From assembly GCA_016800925.1 (NCBI GenBank), contig JABCPU010000224.1:1-64000 (forward strand): a stretch of 64,000 nucleotides of DNA, in the 5' to 3' direction. The position numbers were made by a program, and so were the translations under genes. Position 1 is the first letter of the stretch. The number at the start of each line of letters is the position of its first letter. Origin of the DNA: Suillus spraguei. Lineage: Eukaryota > Basidiomycota > Agaricomycetes > Boletales > Suillaceae. Below the pieces are notes generated by a model. That model saw only the letters and a list, made by a program, of their open reading frames with translations, did no database searches and was not told where the DNA came from. This document shows positions 35,301-45,648 of the stretch, piece by piece.

Positions 35301-35602
35301 TCTTTTCCCCTTCGAACCCACTGCTAGCCTTACAGGGCAGTCCTTTCCAAACATCAGAGTCATCATCTTCAACTCCTGGCATGTTCAGCAAATCGCCTGC
35401 TATCCTTTGTATGTTAGAGACATCGATAGATCTGGAAGTTGTTGAGATTGCGGCTGCGATGGTATCTCTCATGTTAACATTGAGCGAATGGCACAGAAGA
35501 CAGCAGGATATTATGGACACAGGTATAACTCAGGCTACAGTGGATACTGCATTACTCTCTATGCAGGACTTGAACGATGAGCTGGGCCATATAATCTTAT
35601 AG
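32319..35602 (+). pseudogene. DUF6535 gene remnant, split by a hAT-type insertion
   Basis: The left part (32402-32770) is a paralog of 25480-25770: 'PPAASELTALTTAL', 'EVLQESTIAEKCG', 'ANDDMGVILTFVSLILHGSM'. After the insertion at 32820-34058 the family resumes: 'LGYTSLALSLMAAAGAVFGK', 'RWLNRYQGDQG', a TGA where CGA is likely (34234-34236), then 'EERGIRRQMKMDWLEHYYL' and a hydrophobic helix. Further on, 34516-34620 ('AILQVLKTSIDSEAFEIAAA') looks like the family's C-terminal 'ETSxDPEVxxAAA' region. A second copy of that block is at 35380-35470, so part of the gene is internally duplicated. Frames are broken in several places. Confidence 0.65.
32820..34058. mobile_element. hAT-type DNA transposon, non-autonomous or decayed
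   Basis: A 1239-bp element begins TAGTGATGCGGAAGTCCGGT and ends with its inverted counterpart (GGACTTCTGCATCACTA). It is flanked by a perfect 8-bp direct repeat, CGTGGCAG, at 32812-32819 and 34059-34066. The 8-bp duplication and TAGTGATG terminus fit the hAT superfamily. The subterminal 130 bp contain many copies of GGTTCGAAC/CCGGACCG-type inverted words, also usual for hAT ends. Inside, an open frame ends 'ASITELPDEDEEIFYDAI' (33310-33645), which may be a transposase or foreign remnant. It interrupts the DUF6535 gene. Confidence 0.85.
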
Positions 35603-35739
35603 CGGAGTCCAATAACTGGGTGACTACCCATAGGCTAAATAATGCAGAATGTTTTATAATGACTTTGAAACTCATTTACAAAAGATAATCTGTATAGAAA
35701 ACTAAACTGTAGCACATCAATGTGTGTTTTCTTTGTAAG

Positions 35740-36640
35740 AACTCAAGATCTACTGCTACAGTATGGTCTGGTGAACAAGATGGCATTTCTCGATGACAAA
35801 GAAGGCGCAAGAATGTTAGCAGTCATGCTGGAACGCACAAAAATGCACATTAGCTGGCAAAAGATGAATGCCCACGAGCCATATTTGTAGGGAACGAAAA
35901 TGCTAGTAACAGACAAGGAAATACAAATAGAAAGTATGAACATTAAACAGGTGGTAGCTTGAGTGGTATCTCATCATGGAAGAGAAAGTAGCGAATTCCG
36001 ACCCAAGAACCCATCAAAATAAAAATAACAGTGGAAAAAGGCCCCAAACTCCAAGATGAGGCAAGCGCAACAGAAAATAGTAAAAGTGCACAAAGCATAT
36101 AGATACAAGATCCTTTGGGCGTTACAACTTGAATCGGCAGAGTCCGTTGTCCTGACCTGTGATCACCATTAACATCAGCAGAACCCAGCGCATGGATTGT
36201 TGGAAAAATGACAGGCACGCTGCAGGAAAGTGCCTTTATGCTTGTTCCGTTGAATGAAGATTGCCTTGCTAGAATATGGATTTTTTCGACAAAATATTAT
36301 CCCTCAGATGGAGAATGGCCTACACAGAATCAGCGAAGAACCAAGTTCATTTGTTACACAGCCTCCTGCATTGCACAAATTCTTGAAAATGGGATGGTGA
36401 CTGAGATGAAAATCGTCATGCATGACTAGGAACACGGTGTGAACTCCACTGGTTATGACATTTCAGTTGAAAAGGCAGAAAACCATGAGTCCCCAGCACA
36501 ATGCACGAGATTCCTCGTTAATGCGCCCGGACACCATGTTTTGTTCAAGATTCAGAGAACTGGGCAGAGTAGAATTGGTTAGATGCATTGAATTGAAAGA
36601 GGTTGAACCAGGGTCAGAAGAGGGCACAAGATAGGCCTAA
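35740..36640 (-). pseudogene. UbiA-family prenyltransferase-like pseudogene (copy B)
   Basis: Minus-strand relative of the intact copy at 56977-58018. The C-terminal exon is recognisable ('GDHRSGQRTLPIQVVTPKG', 'MLCALLLFSVALASSW', 'GSWVGIRYFLFHDE'). The central exon at 36330-36600 has lost the NKPWRP motif region (a short deletion and frameshifts between 'NQFYS' and 'GRI') and carries stops. Its 'HAQDFAD' Asp motif reads 'HALGSAD', which would remove a metal-binding residue. Not functional. Confidence 0.75.
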
Positions 36641-36699
36641 CGGGTTGTGGCGATTACATCATCATAGTGTCCTTGACTAGTCCATCCGATACAACACCA

Positions 36700-37870
36700 T
36701 TACACTGTTTTTAAGAACTCCACGATTTTGGAGGCCATTGGTCGATCTTCAGGGTCAACAGATAAACATGAATTGACGGAAGGGTTCAATGCCTGCAACT
36801 CTTGCCACAATAACATGACATGATTGCATTAGCCAGCAATAAGGCATATGTCCGCACAACAGCTGTACAATATCAACAACATAATTTACTTAGAATCGAA
36901 TGGGAGCCTACACACCTGGAGCATGATGTAACCATATGAGTAAACATCTGCGGCCCAAGCTTGGTAGGGCATCAGGCACCTCACCACTCGCTCTCGTTCA
37001 GGTATAGCAAGCATCTCAGGGTGCCATCCACCGCACATGGCCTGGGTGACAGTCATCAAAGGGAGAGTTTTGTGCTCTCATAAGATTCATCGAGAGGCTG
37101 AAGTATGCAAGACAGAGCTTCCCATCATTGTTGATGAGAATATTACTCTGTAGATTGTTGTTTTATCATCCTGACTCCACATGATAAATGCAAAATGTAC
37201 AGATGTCAAATCACCATGAGCCACCCCTCTGCTATGCACTAACAAGTCTATAAGCACATCTGATCCAGATACAGAAAAACATAGATGTACAGTAGTTGAG
37301 ACCGGCCGCAATTTGTCCTAACTAAAGACCCGTCAGAACGTGTCTGGTTATGCAAGATACACGTACCATTCTCAGTTTACAGAAAGAACATATCCATATC
37401 CCTGTTTCAGATACTTACCGAGCGATCCCTTTTCCATCCACGGAGAAACTAGTGCCGGAAGTAGCCCAAAGCCTTCGATAATGCCATGATAGATGAGAAT
37501 GTTTTCATGTTCCAAATTGATCCAAATATGAGCTTGTAAATGAATCCTGTGTTTTTCGGGTGAGCATGAACAAAAGTCTTTTAGATACTTTTTGCACGCA
37601 CCTCGCTGGCCAGGTACACCAGTTTTCTATCATTTCCTTGAGGAATTCTAACGTCTCTGACTGCAACCTTGAAGATCGTGAATATGGTGAATCTTCGCTT
37701 ATTCAGGCACTTACCACCTTACACATCAATCGAGACAAATAACACTTCCAGACATCACCAAGTCCTCCTGTTCTACTGGGGAATGCCTGAAGTTTTTCGA
37801 CTGCATCCACAGGAATATATGGTGGTCTTGGAATGTTTATTTGATGAGTGAGATGGGAATGGACATTTCT
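36700..37870 (-). pseudogene. Protein kinase domain, degenerate
   Basis: On the minus strand a kinase fold can be followed through several short exons: glycine loop 'GGLGDVWKC' (about 37770), 'LEHENILIYHGI' and 'SPWMEKGSLG' (N-lobe strands and hinge, about 37430-37520), 'GVAHGDLTSV' (catalytic loop, Asp kept), 'NILINNDGKLCLAYFSLS' where the DFG motif reads YFS, 'WAADVYSYGYIMLQ' (helix F), and 'DPEDRPMASKIVEFLKTV' ending at 36700. The loss of the DFG Asp would prevent Mg-ATP coordination, and some joins need irregular splicing. It is either a pseudokinase or, more likely in this repeat-rich setting, a pseudogene of the Agaricomycete kinase expansion. Confidence 0.7.
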
Positions 37871-38387
37871 CTTCTGTTGAGAATGATCTCTGACCACTGT
37901 TCACTTTGAACGCAAGGACATGAACTTACCTCCTTTCAAGAAAAATGATTATGTTGTGATGACAGGCGAGCGAACGGGGAGAGAGGGAGCTAGAAAGACA
38001 AAGGTATGATCTCAGTTTCTATTCAAGAACTCTTATTAACATGTGCGCTACCTAGAAAGACAAAGGTACACTATGATTTGGTCAGCTATTGCTGACTTAC
38101 AGGAACTAGGTACTTACATCTCAGTTTCTATTCAAGAACTGAGATGTTTGTGTCTTTGGACGCTTGACTTTATACCTGGTAAGTAAGGAATGAAAAATAT
38201 AAAATATACCTCATTTTATCTGCATTGCAGAGGCTCAGCCGATGTTAGCGAGATGGATCCCACTGGCCTATTGTGGCTTGCGCTCGAACCACGTTCCTCA
38301 GCTTCTCCCCCTCGTGCCTTGCTTCTCAGATTCTTTGGCCATTCCCTTCTCTTCTCTCTCTGGCGTGTCGGACTCCAACACTCTCCC

Positions 38388-38526
38388 TCAAGTGCATGCC
38401 AGGCCCATATGGGTGTGCAATTTCTGGAGATGAGGGCAGGGCAGCACTTTTGTGAAGGCATCAGCGATGTTGTCATTGGTGGGGCAATAGAGCAGCTGAA
38501 AGGTGCTGTCTTTGACATGAGATCGG
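38388..38526 (-). pseudogene. Ty1/copia polyprotein, C-terminal tail
   Basis: The minus strand reads 'STFQLLYCPTNDNIADAFTK' and continues 'VLPCPHLQKLHTHMGLACT' to a TGA. This is the conserved end of the copia RNase H region (IADxxTKxLP). Its upstream part has been cut off by the LTR that begins at 38527, so only 45 codons survive. Confidence 0.8.
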
Positions 38527-39000
38527 TGTTACGAACTGGGGTGGCATCACCAGCGACAGCGATAAGACACAGACGGTCTGCTGGGAAGTTCTACAATGTC
38601 CAGAAGAGGACAAGGTGAAAGTACAAGGAATGCGTTCCGAGTACTATCAAGGGTTCGGCCTCAAAGACAAGTCTAAGAGGTTCTGCAAGAATAGAGACTA
38701 AGGCTAAGGAGTGCTTAGACTTAGAGACGATTCAAGACGACTTAGGTTGGAGACCTAAGCGAAGGATGTTCCAGGTAAAGCCCAGTAAGATTAAAGTAAA
38801 GTATACAAGCATAATACAATGTGCTTAAATAAACCAATATGTGCGCATGGACCAAGAGAAACATGGGAATGTAAGTGTGTATCCAAAGAAGGAAGGCAAC
38901 TATAGTACAGATGCGTTGAACATATGAATCAGAGTCACGTTACGTAATAGACAAAGTAAAGGAAATGAGAAAATGAATAGGGGTACGTACGACTGTAACA
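38527..39000 (-). repeat. Family-B LTR, 3' LTR of the chromovirus
   Basis: 474 bp, read on the minus strand as TGTTACAGTCGTACGTACCC to CCAGTTCGTAACA. It matches the solo LTR at 47637-48112 along its whole length, in the opposite orientation. A polypurine tract lies immediately upstream on the minus strand (39001-39015), which marks it as the 3' LTR of the element running 39001-46.5 kb. The 5-bp flank (ATCGG, 38522-38526) has no partner beyond the element's other end, so the matching 5' LTR has been altered. Confidence 0.85.
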
Positions 39001-39015
39001 TTACCCCCTTTTTAC
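39001..39015 (-). other. Polypurine tract
   Basis: The minus strand reads AAAAAGGGGGTAA directly before the TGTTAC start of the 3' LTR. This is the expected plus-strand priming site for LTR retrotransposon replication. Confidence 0.75.
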
Positions 39016-39091
39016 ATGGGAAGTCACCGACTTTCATATATCGCCATTGGCATCATAGATGGGATCATAGTTGTCATAGTTAGCGATGTCT

Positions 39092-39472
39092 TCATCGGCA
39101 GCACTTATGAAGTGCATCGTAAAATCCGTCATCCTTCCAAGTAAGCGTAAACGGGGGATCTCCAAGACACTGAGGGCAGTAGATAGATAAATGGGTAGGG
39201 GCATGTCGCAGACAAATTTGGCACTGGTAGTTGGGGCAATTCTTTTGCCAATGTCCAATAATGCCGCAAAACCGACATTTCATGTTTTCATCAGTGTTGG
39301 AGGTAGACATACGTAATGGTGATGGTGAGATAATAGGTTTGGAGCTAGTAGATCTGGCGCGCTTCTTCCCTTTTCTTCGTGTCATACGACTTAAGGCAAA
39401 GGCATTGTGACGAACAAACTCACGCTGAGCTTGAAACAGCACATTTTCGTATAGGTGACACACAGTAATCAT
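39092..39472 (-). CDS. Retroelement terminal ORF with a CCHC zinc knuckle
   Basis: A 126-codon frame between the pol region and the 3' LTR. It has a basic centre (RRKGKKRARS), then a perfect CX2CX4HX4C knuckle (CRFCGIIGHWQKNC) and a second Cys-rich unit (CQICLRHAPTHLSIYC). This nucleocapsid-like motif lies downstream of integrase, not in gag, where it normally sits; a separate gag knuckle also exists at about 46.4 kb. The frame is open from ATG to stop, unlike pol. It may bind element RNA or DNA, but the role is unknown. A partial copy of its start is present at 880-970. Confidence 0.6.
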   Translation of the reverse strand: MITVCHLYENVLFQAQREFVRHNAFALSRMTRRKGKKRARSTSSKPIISPSPLRMSTSNTDENMKCRFCGIIGHWQKNCPNYQCQICLRHAPTHLSIYCPQCLGDPPFTLTWKDDGFYDALHKCCR

Positions 39473-40304
39473 TATCCTTACCCTTCGGCTTCACCGTCCT
39501 ACTTTACCATGCATTTACCCCTATCTAACAGTATCGTTCCGCACTCCGGAAGCCTCATTGCAGCTTAACGGCTGTACTGCAGCAACTTTCCCGTGAAGCA
39601 GTGATCTTCGGCAATCTCCGCGAACCCATTAGGCATCCACAAGCAAGATTCACCATCCGTCCTATGTCCATCTAGTCTCGCCGGTACATGATGTTTTGTA
39701 AACTGTAGTGCAGTCTTATTACATGTCTGCTGCGTGTTAATCCTATCCCTTCCGTTTCCATAGCTATTCCTTTCATATAAAATTCCTAGGTACTCGTACT
39801 CTTTCCTTACTTCCCTCCTATAGTACACACGGTACTTAGGAATAGTCACCACTACTGTCACTACAAAATAAAGTCCTTTACTGAAGTCACTGTTTCCTTA
39901 AGAATTGCTTTACCGCTGCACACACCACCGCTCTTTACCGCTTTCCCGCGCTTCACCGCTAGCGCTACCGCTTTCTCAGGCTTCACTGCTACACTACCGC
40001 TTGTTTTACCGCAGAAGTTCCCACGATTACCGCAGTTTTACCACTTGTACTACCACAGTTTTAGTGTACACGCTACTGCATGCCTACCGCATTCCCACGC
40101 TTACCGCTAGTTTTACCGCAAGTTTCCCACGGACCGGAGGTCACCACTAGCATCTCGCTACCTCCGACGGCATTCTTGCACCACAGGTTAGGCATTATTG
40201 AACTATACTAACTTAGCATTCCCTTTAGGGTCGAACGTTCTTGCCTTCGCAAGTGAAGCAGACTAGGTAGAGCGCAAGACTCACATACTAGTTTAGGCCG
40301 TGGT
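39473..40304 (-). mobile_element. Untranslated 3' internal region of the chromovirus
   Basis: No sustained frame. It contains short repeats of the type TACCGC/GCGGTA (39900-40130) and is duplicated at 358-960 in inverse orientation. Confidence 0.6.
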
Positions 40305-41429
40305 TCATCTACAGCCCAGGCTAGATTGTATCTTTACAGCGTTGTCACGCCTAAGCTGCACCTGCTGTTTACTAGTAAGAGTGTATGCTGACGTTGGGAG
40401 GTCAGGAGTAGTTCCTCGTTCAGCAACCATAAGAAGTTCATCAGAGGAAGAAGGGGATGTTATGCCGAAGTCCTTTACTAAGACTGACAAAACAGGGTCC
40501 ATTGGACTAAATGATACTGGGATGGACATGGAAGGATGAATATGGAGGTCGCGAAGTCGAGGACCAAGTGCCACCAACTCAGCGACAGGAACTCCTAATA
40601 TTTTCGCAGCTTCACACTGCTCGTCCATACAAGGTTCATACAACCATGCGAGATAATTGTGGGAGACTATGACAAGGGGCGATGAAGTTGGTCATTCAAT
40701 GGGAGATGGAGTTCGTGGGGAAATGAGGTCCGCTTGAGTTTGCTGCAGATCAGTAATAGCTTCTTCGACTAAATTTCTGGCTGCTCTTGTTTCCATGACC
40801 GATTGCTGGATAGTTTCGATGACTGTGTTGGTGAGCTGTCCAATTTCTTGGACAGCAGTGTATAAGCCAGCAAAGGCATCGAGGTCAGAATAAACGCGCA
40901 AAGAAGGGGGCGGAGGGACTGGAAGTGGATCCATATCTCTTTGCGGAGCAGGAGGTCGAGCAACACCTGCTCGACGTTCGGCCATGATGTGAATAGCTTC
41001 TTCAACATCGCTCTTAAAAGAACGGGGAAGCAACAGCATAGCGTAAGAATGAATGCGTTTCTGTAGATGTAAGATGCACTGGCGATATGTGATTTCTGTA
41101 GTATCATTGATGGTAGTTTCGATGAGGGCGGCGGTGTGGATGATGTTGACAAGAAGTAAAGCTGGGAAGGCACCTCTTTTGGTAAGGATTCTCTCAATTT
41201 CGAGAGCATGTCCTTCGCATAGAAGGGCGGCTTCAATATAGGAGGTGTTGTCGATTTTGGTGGCAAGGGTTCCGTATTTTTCTGCATCGGAATCAGAGTC
41301 ATTGTTGGCAATAGTGACAGGGGTGATGTATGCAGTGGGGAAGGACATTTCGAAGGGTGTTAGTTGATCAAGTGCTTGTGCGATTTGGTTGATTGAAGAA
41401 TCAGAGAGAGTGTTGCTTCTTATAAGCAT
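40305..41429 (-). pseudogene. Retroelement ORF3 downstream of integrase
   Basis: Starts at ATG 41429, 8 bp beyond the pol stop, and runs 245 codons to a TGA at 40692-40694. The same frame continues without a break to 40305 ('LYEPCMDEQCEAAKILGVPV'), so the original ORF was about 374 codons. The TGA sits where CGA is plausible ('SPIE-stop-PTSSPL'). The protein is helical, with 'HALEIERILTKRGAFPALLL' and a Pro-rich linker (PPAPQRDMDPLPVPPPP). It resembles neither a chromodomain, envelope nor gag protein that I know. Position and size suggest an accessory or relocated gag-like gene. Confidence 0.55.
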
Positions 41430-41436
41430 TCAGAAT

Positions 41437-41994
41437 TCAGGCGGAGTTCTTTAAGTTCTTTTCTGGGAGCCACTCGTTATCTCCTGATGAATATCCTTTC
41501 CAGGAAACAAGATAGCGTCGGCGAATGCCGGTTCCTTTGTGGGAAAGGATTGCTTCTACTTTGTATTCTTCTTCTTCTTTGATAATATCAGGTGGTGGTT
41601 CAGGGAAGTTCGGACCATGTACGTCTGTTTTGCTATAGGATGATAAGACGGAAGCATGGAAAGTGGGATGAATTTTCCATTGTGGAGGGAGTTTGAGCAT
41701 AAATGTGATGAGCGATAAGACATCGATGATCAGGAAAGGTCCATATCGTTTCGGTGCAAGTTTCTGCGATGGGAGTTTGAGTCTAAGATTAGTAGCAGAT
41801 AGCCAGACCTTATCTCTGATCTTCCATGGAGTGTACTTCTCTCCTTGGGATCGTTCAGCCATTGTTTGCATCGCAATATTATGGCAGGCGATTGCTTCTT
41901 CTCTTATCTTCTGCAGGGATTGTACTCGATCTTCTGCTGCGGGGACAGATGAATCAGGGATCAGGTGAGGGATAGCGCGTGGTTTGTATCCCAT
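41437..41994 (-). pseudogene. Chromovirus pol: integrase C-terminus and chromodomain
   Basis: Continues the pol frame after the TGA at 42034. It contains the integrase C-terminal SH3-like region ('KVWLSATNLRLKLPSQKLAP', 'YGPFLIIDVL', 'LPPQWKIHPTFHASVL') and a chromodomain at the end ('YKVEAILSHKG', 'RRRYLVSWKGYSSGDNEWLP'). A chromodomain here classes the element as a chromovirus, a Ty3/gypsy lineage that targets methylated-histone chromatin. Confidence 0.85.
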
Positions 41995-42033
41995 TATCAG
42001 ATAGAAGGGTGATGCATTCCTTGCATCATGTTT

Positions 42034-42585
42034 TCAGTGGTTGTGGACAAATTCGGCAGTTGGTAGGTGTTCTATCCAATCTTCAGGACTATTGCGGCAA
42101 TAGATGCGCAGATACATTTCTAGTTCTTGATTGAGCCTCTCAGTTTGACCATCAGTCTGAGGATGATAAGCCGTAGATGGGGCGATGACATAGTCGAGGA
42201 GTTGGGCAAGCTCCTTGGAGAAGTGAGATAGGAATTGTGGGCCTCGATCCGAGATGACTTTGTCATGGAGTCCAAATCGACAGTAGACGTGTTTCAAGAA
42301 TAGTTTGGCAATGCCTTTGGAAGTGATGGTTTTAAGACAAGGGATAATAATTACCCCCTTCATAAGGCCATGGTCTACCACGACCATGATACTGTCAAAG
42401 CCTCCAGAGACAGGGAGGTCAGTGATAAGATCAACAGAGACCTGGGAAAAGGGTCGAGTTGCAGACGAGAAGATCGGGGCAAGCGGAGGTCGAACAGGAT
42501 GCATATCCATTTTCATTTGCTGACAAAGGGCGCAACCTTCCACGTATTTCCAAATATAGGAGCCCATAGCGGGCCACCAGGCTTC
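42034..42585 (-). pseudogene. Chromovirus pol: integrase core
   Basis: Reads 'CALCQQMK' (second half of the HHCC zinc site; the His pair is upstream in 'RYHDHPTTGHPG'), then the DDE core: first Asp in '[11 protein letters not shown]', second in '[13 protein letters not shown]', and Glu in '[16 protein letters not shown]'. All catalytic residues are present. The frame is bounded by TGA codons at 42586-42588 and 42034-42036, both where CGA (Arg) is expected from homologs. Confidence 0.85.
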
Positions 42586-43422
42586 TCATTTGACGAGTTC
42601 TTCAGTTTTGAATCTACCGGGATGTCCCGTGGTAGGATGATCATGATACCTTTTCAGGATATCGGGATGATGTGCTGGTGGAATGTAGGCACGATTCTTA
42701 AAATAGAGGATGTTCTCCTCAATTTTCCAGTCAGAAAGTGCCGATTTCATAGGTGGAAGGCACACGCCATCAAGGGCGTCGGATGCGGTTTTGAAGACAG
42801 GATCATCGAGAGGGTCAGAAGATGACAAAACATCCTGCAGATCTGTGTCAATAAGACGAATGAATAGAGCATCAGGGAGGAGAGTCTGGTTCTCATTTTC
42901 ATCTTTGCCAGATTCGTAGTCAGACCAGCAGGATAGCGCATCAGGTACTGCCAATTTGGTACCTGCAACGTGATGCAGTTCAATGTCGTAAATAGACAAA
43001 ATCAGTTGCCAACGTGCTTGGCGACGGGTAAGCTTCTGTGCACTTTTAAAGTACAGAAGATTCTTGTGGTCGGTGAATACCAGGATGGGGTGCAGGTTTC
43101 CTTCAAGGTAATGACGCCATTCATTCAATGCCTGGATCACGGCAAGGAGTTCCCAATCAAAGATCTGGTAGTTGCGTTCTGCAGGGTTCAAAGACTGTGA
43201 GAGATATGCGCATGGGTGATAAACACCATTCTCATCAGTCTGCAGGAGAACTCCGCCAGTTGCTACAAGTGAGGCATCGGTAGCAATAGCAAATTGTCGG
43301 GAAGGATCAGGGTTACGGAGTACCGGTTGGGATGTGAAGCGTCGTTTCAGTTCTTTGAAGGTGTCCATACATTCAGTTGACCAATCAAAGGCCTTATCTT
43401 TCTTTGTTAATTCAATAAGGGG
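42586..43422 (-). pseudogene. Chromovirus pol: RNase H
   Basis: RNase H with Asp in 'FAIATDASLVATGGVL', Glu in 'FDWELLAVIQAL', and Asp in 'VFTDHKNLLYF'. It is followed by the connection to integrase ('LSDWKIEENILYFKNRAYIP'). It shares frame with the RT piece upstream of the TGA at 43423-43425. Confidence 0.85.
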
Positions 43423-45542
43423 TCAGGCGATATCAGAGTAGTGGGAAATGAACGTGCGGTAGAAGATCCAAAAACCAAGGAATGAACGGACTTCTTTTAC
43501 AGATTTTGGTGTTGGCCATTCAGCAATTCCCTTGGTCTTGGCGGTATCCATAGCAACTTGTCTGGGGCGAATTATCATTCCGAGGTATTCCACTTCTTCT
43601 GCATTGAAGGTGCATTTCTCCAGTTTCAGGAACAAATGTTCCTTTTGTATTTTTGTCATATACCATACTTCTAATCTCAGATCCGACCATATCCGATCAG
43701 ATCCGATCAGTTCCATATTAGTCCGGTCCACAGATCCTGCCTGGACCACCCATCCGAAGGTGCTCACTTCTCGCACCTTAACTCCCTTGTGTATATCTGC
43801 GTCTATCTCCTTTCGTCATTCCTCCTGACTTCCGGTATTCCGGCTGTTTATATTTCTGTCCTGTGTTACTGATCCGTTTCCTGTGTTCATTTCCAATTCA
43901 TGCTTACTGATCCGCTGTGCATTAACTAATAGACTTCTGTTACACTTCGTACATAGCCCTCGGTCCCGGACTTGCTGATTATCCGTCTTAGATACTTACA
44001 GTATATAAACCACTTGTAGATCTCCGTAGAACCTTAGTTCGAATATCATCTTAGATTCTACTCATTCTGCCTCCTCCGGACTTAAGCCACTTTCCGCTTT
44101 AAGTCACCTTCCGAGACTTAGGATTGATTCCTATAGTCTATATCTCCGACTCTATCTTCGGATAGTCTATCTCCATTAGTTTCTAGTTAGGAACTCGTTT
44201 CCGAAACTAGCCTTAATCTCTGTCCTCTCCTTACGTTCCGAATAACCTTCGGACGTATCATATCCGACACCTTCGGACACCTGGATCCGTCACGCAACTC
44301 CTTCCGGGTCTTTGGACGAATAACTCCTCCCTGAAATAAGGGGCATTACTCGAGAAAGGGGCACAGTGCACGAACTGAGGCCAAAGCCCTTCGGATCTCT
44401 CTACCCTTGAGTACAGTCTTAACAATTTTCATCAAAACCCGTCTGGTTCGTTTGCGGTGTTCTGCCATTGTTGTAGAGAAAATCAAGATATCGTCCATGT
44501 AGATAACCATCCATCCTAAATCCCAAAGAATGATTTCCTGTTGGAAGGTACGATTCATGTACGCTTGGAAAGTTGCTGGGGAATTACAGAGGCCAAAGAA
44601 CATGACATTCGGTTCAAAGAGGCTGAATTCTGTGGTAAATGCTGCTTTCCAGCGATCATTGGGATGGATGCGGATATTATTATAACCGGACCAGATATCC
44701 ATTTTTGTAAAGAACTGTGCGTTGTGAAGACGTGCAACAAGGGAGATAGGGAGTGGGAGTGGATAGGCATTCTTGACTGTCCAATCATTGATGTAGCGAT
44801 AATCTTGACAGGGATGCAATTCTCCACTCTTCTTTCCCACAAAGAAGAAGCCACTAGCTTGGGGTGACTTCAATTCTGAGATGAAACCTTTCGCAACGTT
44901 TTCATCAATAAACATTTTGACGGCAGCGCGTTCTTTCTCTAATAGTGGGTAAACCTTAGACGTGCGAGGAATAAAACCGGGTTTAGTATCAATCCGATGA
45001 TCAATACCAGGGCGTTCAGGAGGTAGTTTGTTTAGTCCGTCTTTAGCAAAGACGTCCACAAAGTCATGCAAGTATTCCGGGACCAATTCTTCAAAGGATT
45101 TCTTTTTCTTCTCCTTCTCGTCCATAGCGAATTCCTGAGCTTTATTGCTGTATTTTGGAGGAGGAAGGGAGTTTGTGGAATAGTTGGGGAGTTGTTCGAG
45201 TTGGGAAGTTCCATCACATGTGAGAGGCGTATCCATGGATACTTCTTTGATGATTCTCATGCTAACTCCATCAGTATCGTATTCCACAAGGAATTCTCCT
45301 TCTCTAAGCTCGTAAGAGGAAATCTCTCATACTTCTGGCATGTGCCAGACGTCTTGCATAGTGTTGAATTGGTCATCATCCTCTGTTGGGATCAACAAGG
45401 GCACAGGTTCTTCTTTGTCAGGGATTTCTTCTATTGAAGCTGAAGGAGTTTGAAGAGTTTTCGGGGGAAACATAGAACTTGGATAGTTTCGGTACGTTTG
45501 TATCTTGTCCAGGGATTTCTTCTTCTGATTTTCTTTTCCCAT
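43423..45542 (-). pseudogene. Chromovirus pol: reverse transcriptase, split by a solo LTR
   Basis: The N-terminal part (45542-44425) contains 'GIDHRIDTKPGFIPRTSKVY', 'ASGFFFVGKKSGELHPCQDY', the catalytic Asp in 'FFTKMDIWSGYNNIRIHP', and 'VIYMDDILIFS'. The protein then breaks inside codons for 'RRVLMKI', and resumes after the solo LTR as '[14 protein letters not shown]' (43648 down to 43423). Removing the LTR and one 5-bp repeat restores the frame exactly. A TGA at 45327-45329 lies in the spacer upstream of RT. One further frame change lies between about 45560 and 45650. Confidence 0.88.
43654..44424 (+). mobile_element. Solo LTR, family A, inserted in RT
   Basis: 771 bp with TGTCATATAC... 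at the start and ...CTTAACA at the end. It is flanked by the direct repeat ATTTT (43649-43653 and 44425-44429), so it is a complete insertion footprint. It carries a TATA-like box (CAGTATATAAAC, about 44000), also present in the other family-A LTR. Its orientation is opposite to the host element. The internal part of its own retroelement was lost by LTR-LTR recombination. Confidence 0.92.
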
Positions 45543-45648
45543 ACTTCTGTTCTTCTATGGGCCATTGTTCAATAGGTTCTTGTCCTATCCAATACTCGGG
45601 CTTGAATTTGTTCTTGCGCTTTTCTGCATGGGGAATTGGTGATACTGT

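Noticed and set aside
38522..38526. ATCGG as target duplication of the whole chromovirus
   Set aside because: No ATCGG follows the putative other end at 48742 (CTCAT), so the original boundaries cannot be shown.
38190..38618. 142-codon plus-strand ORF
   Set aside because: It is the antisense shadow of the copia tail and crosses into the LTR at 38527.
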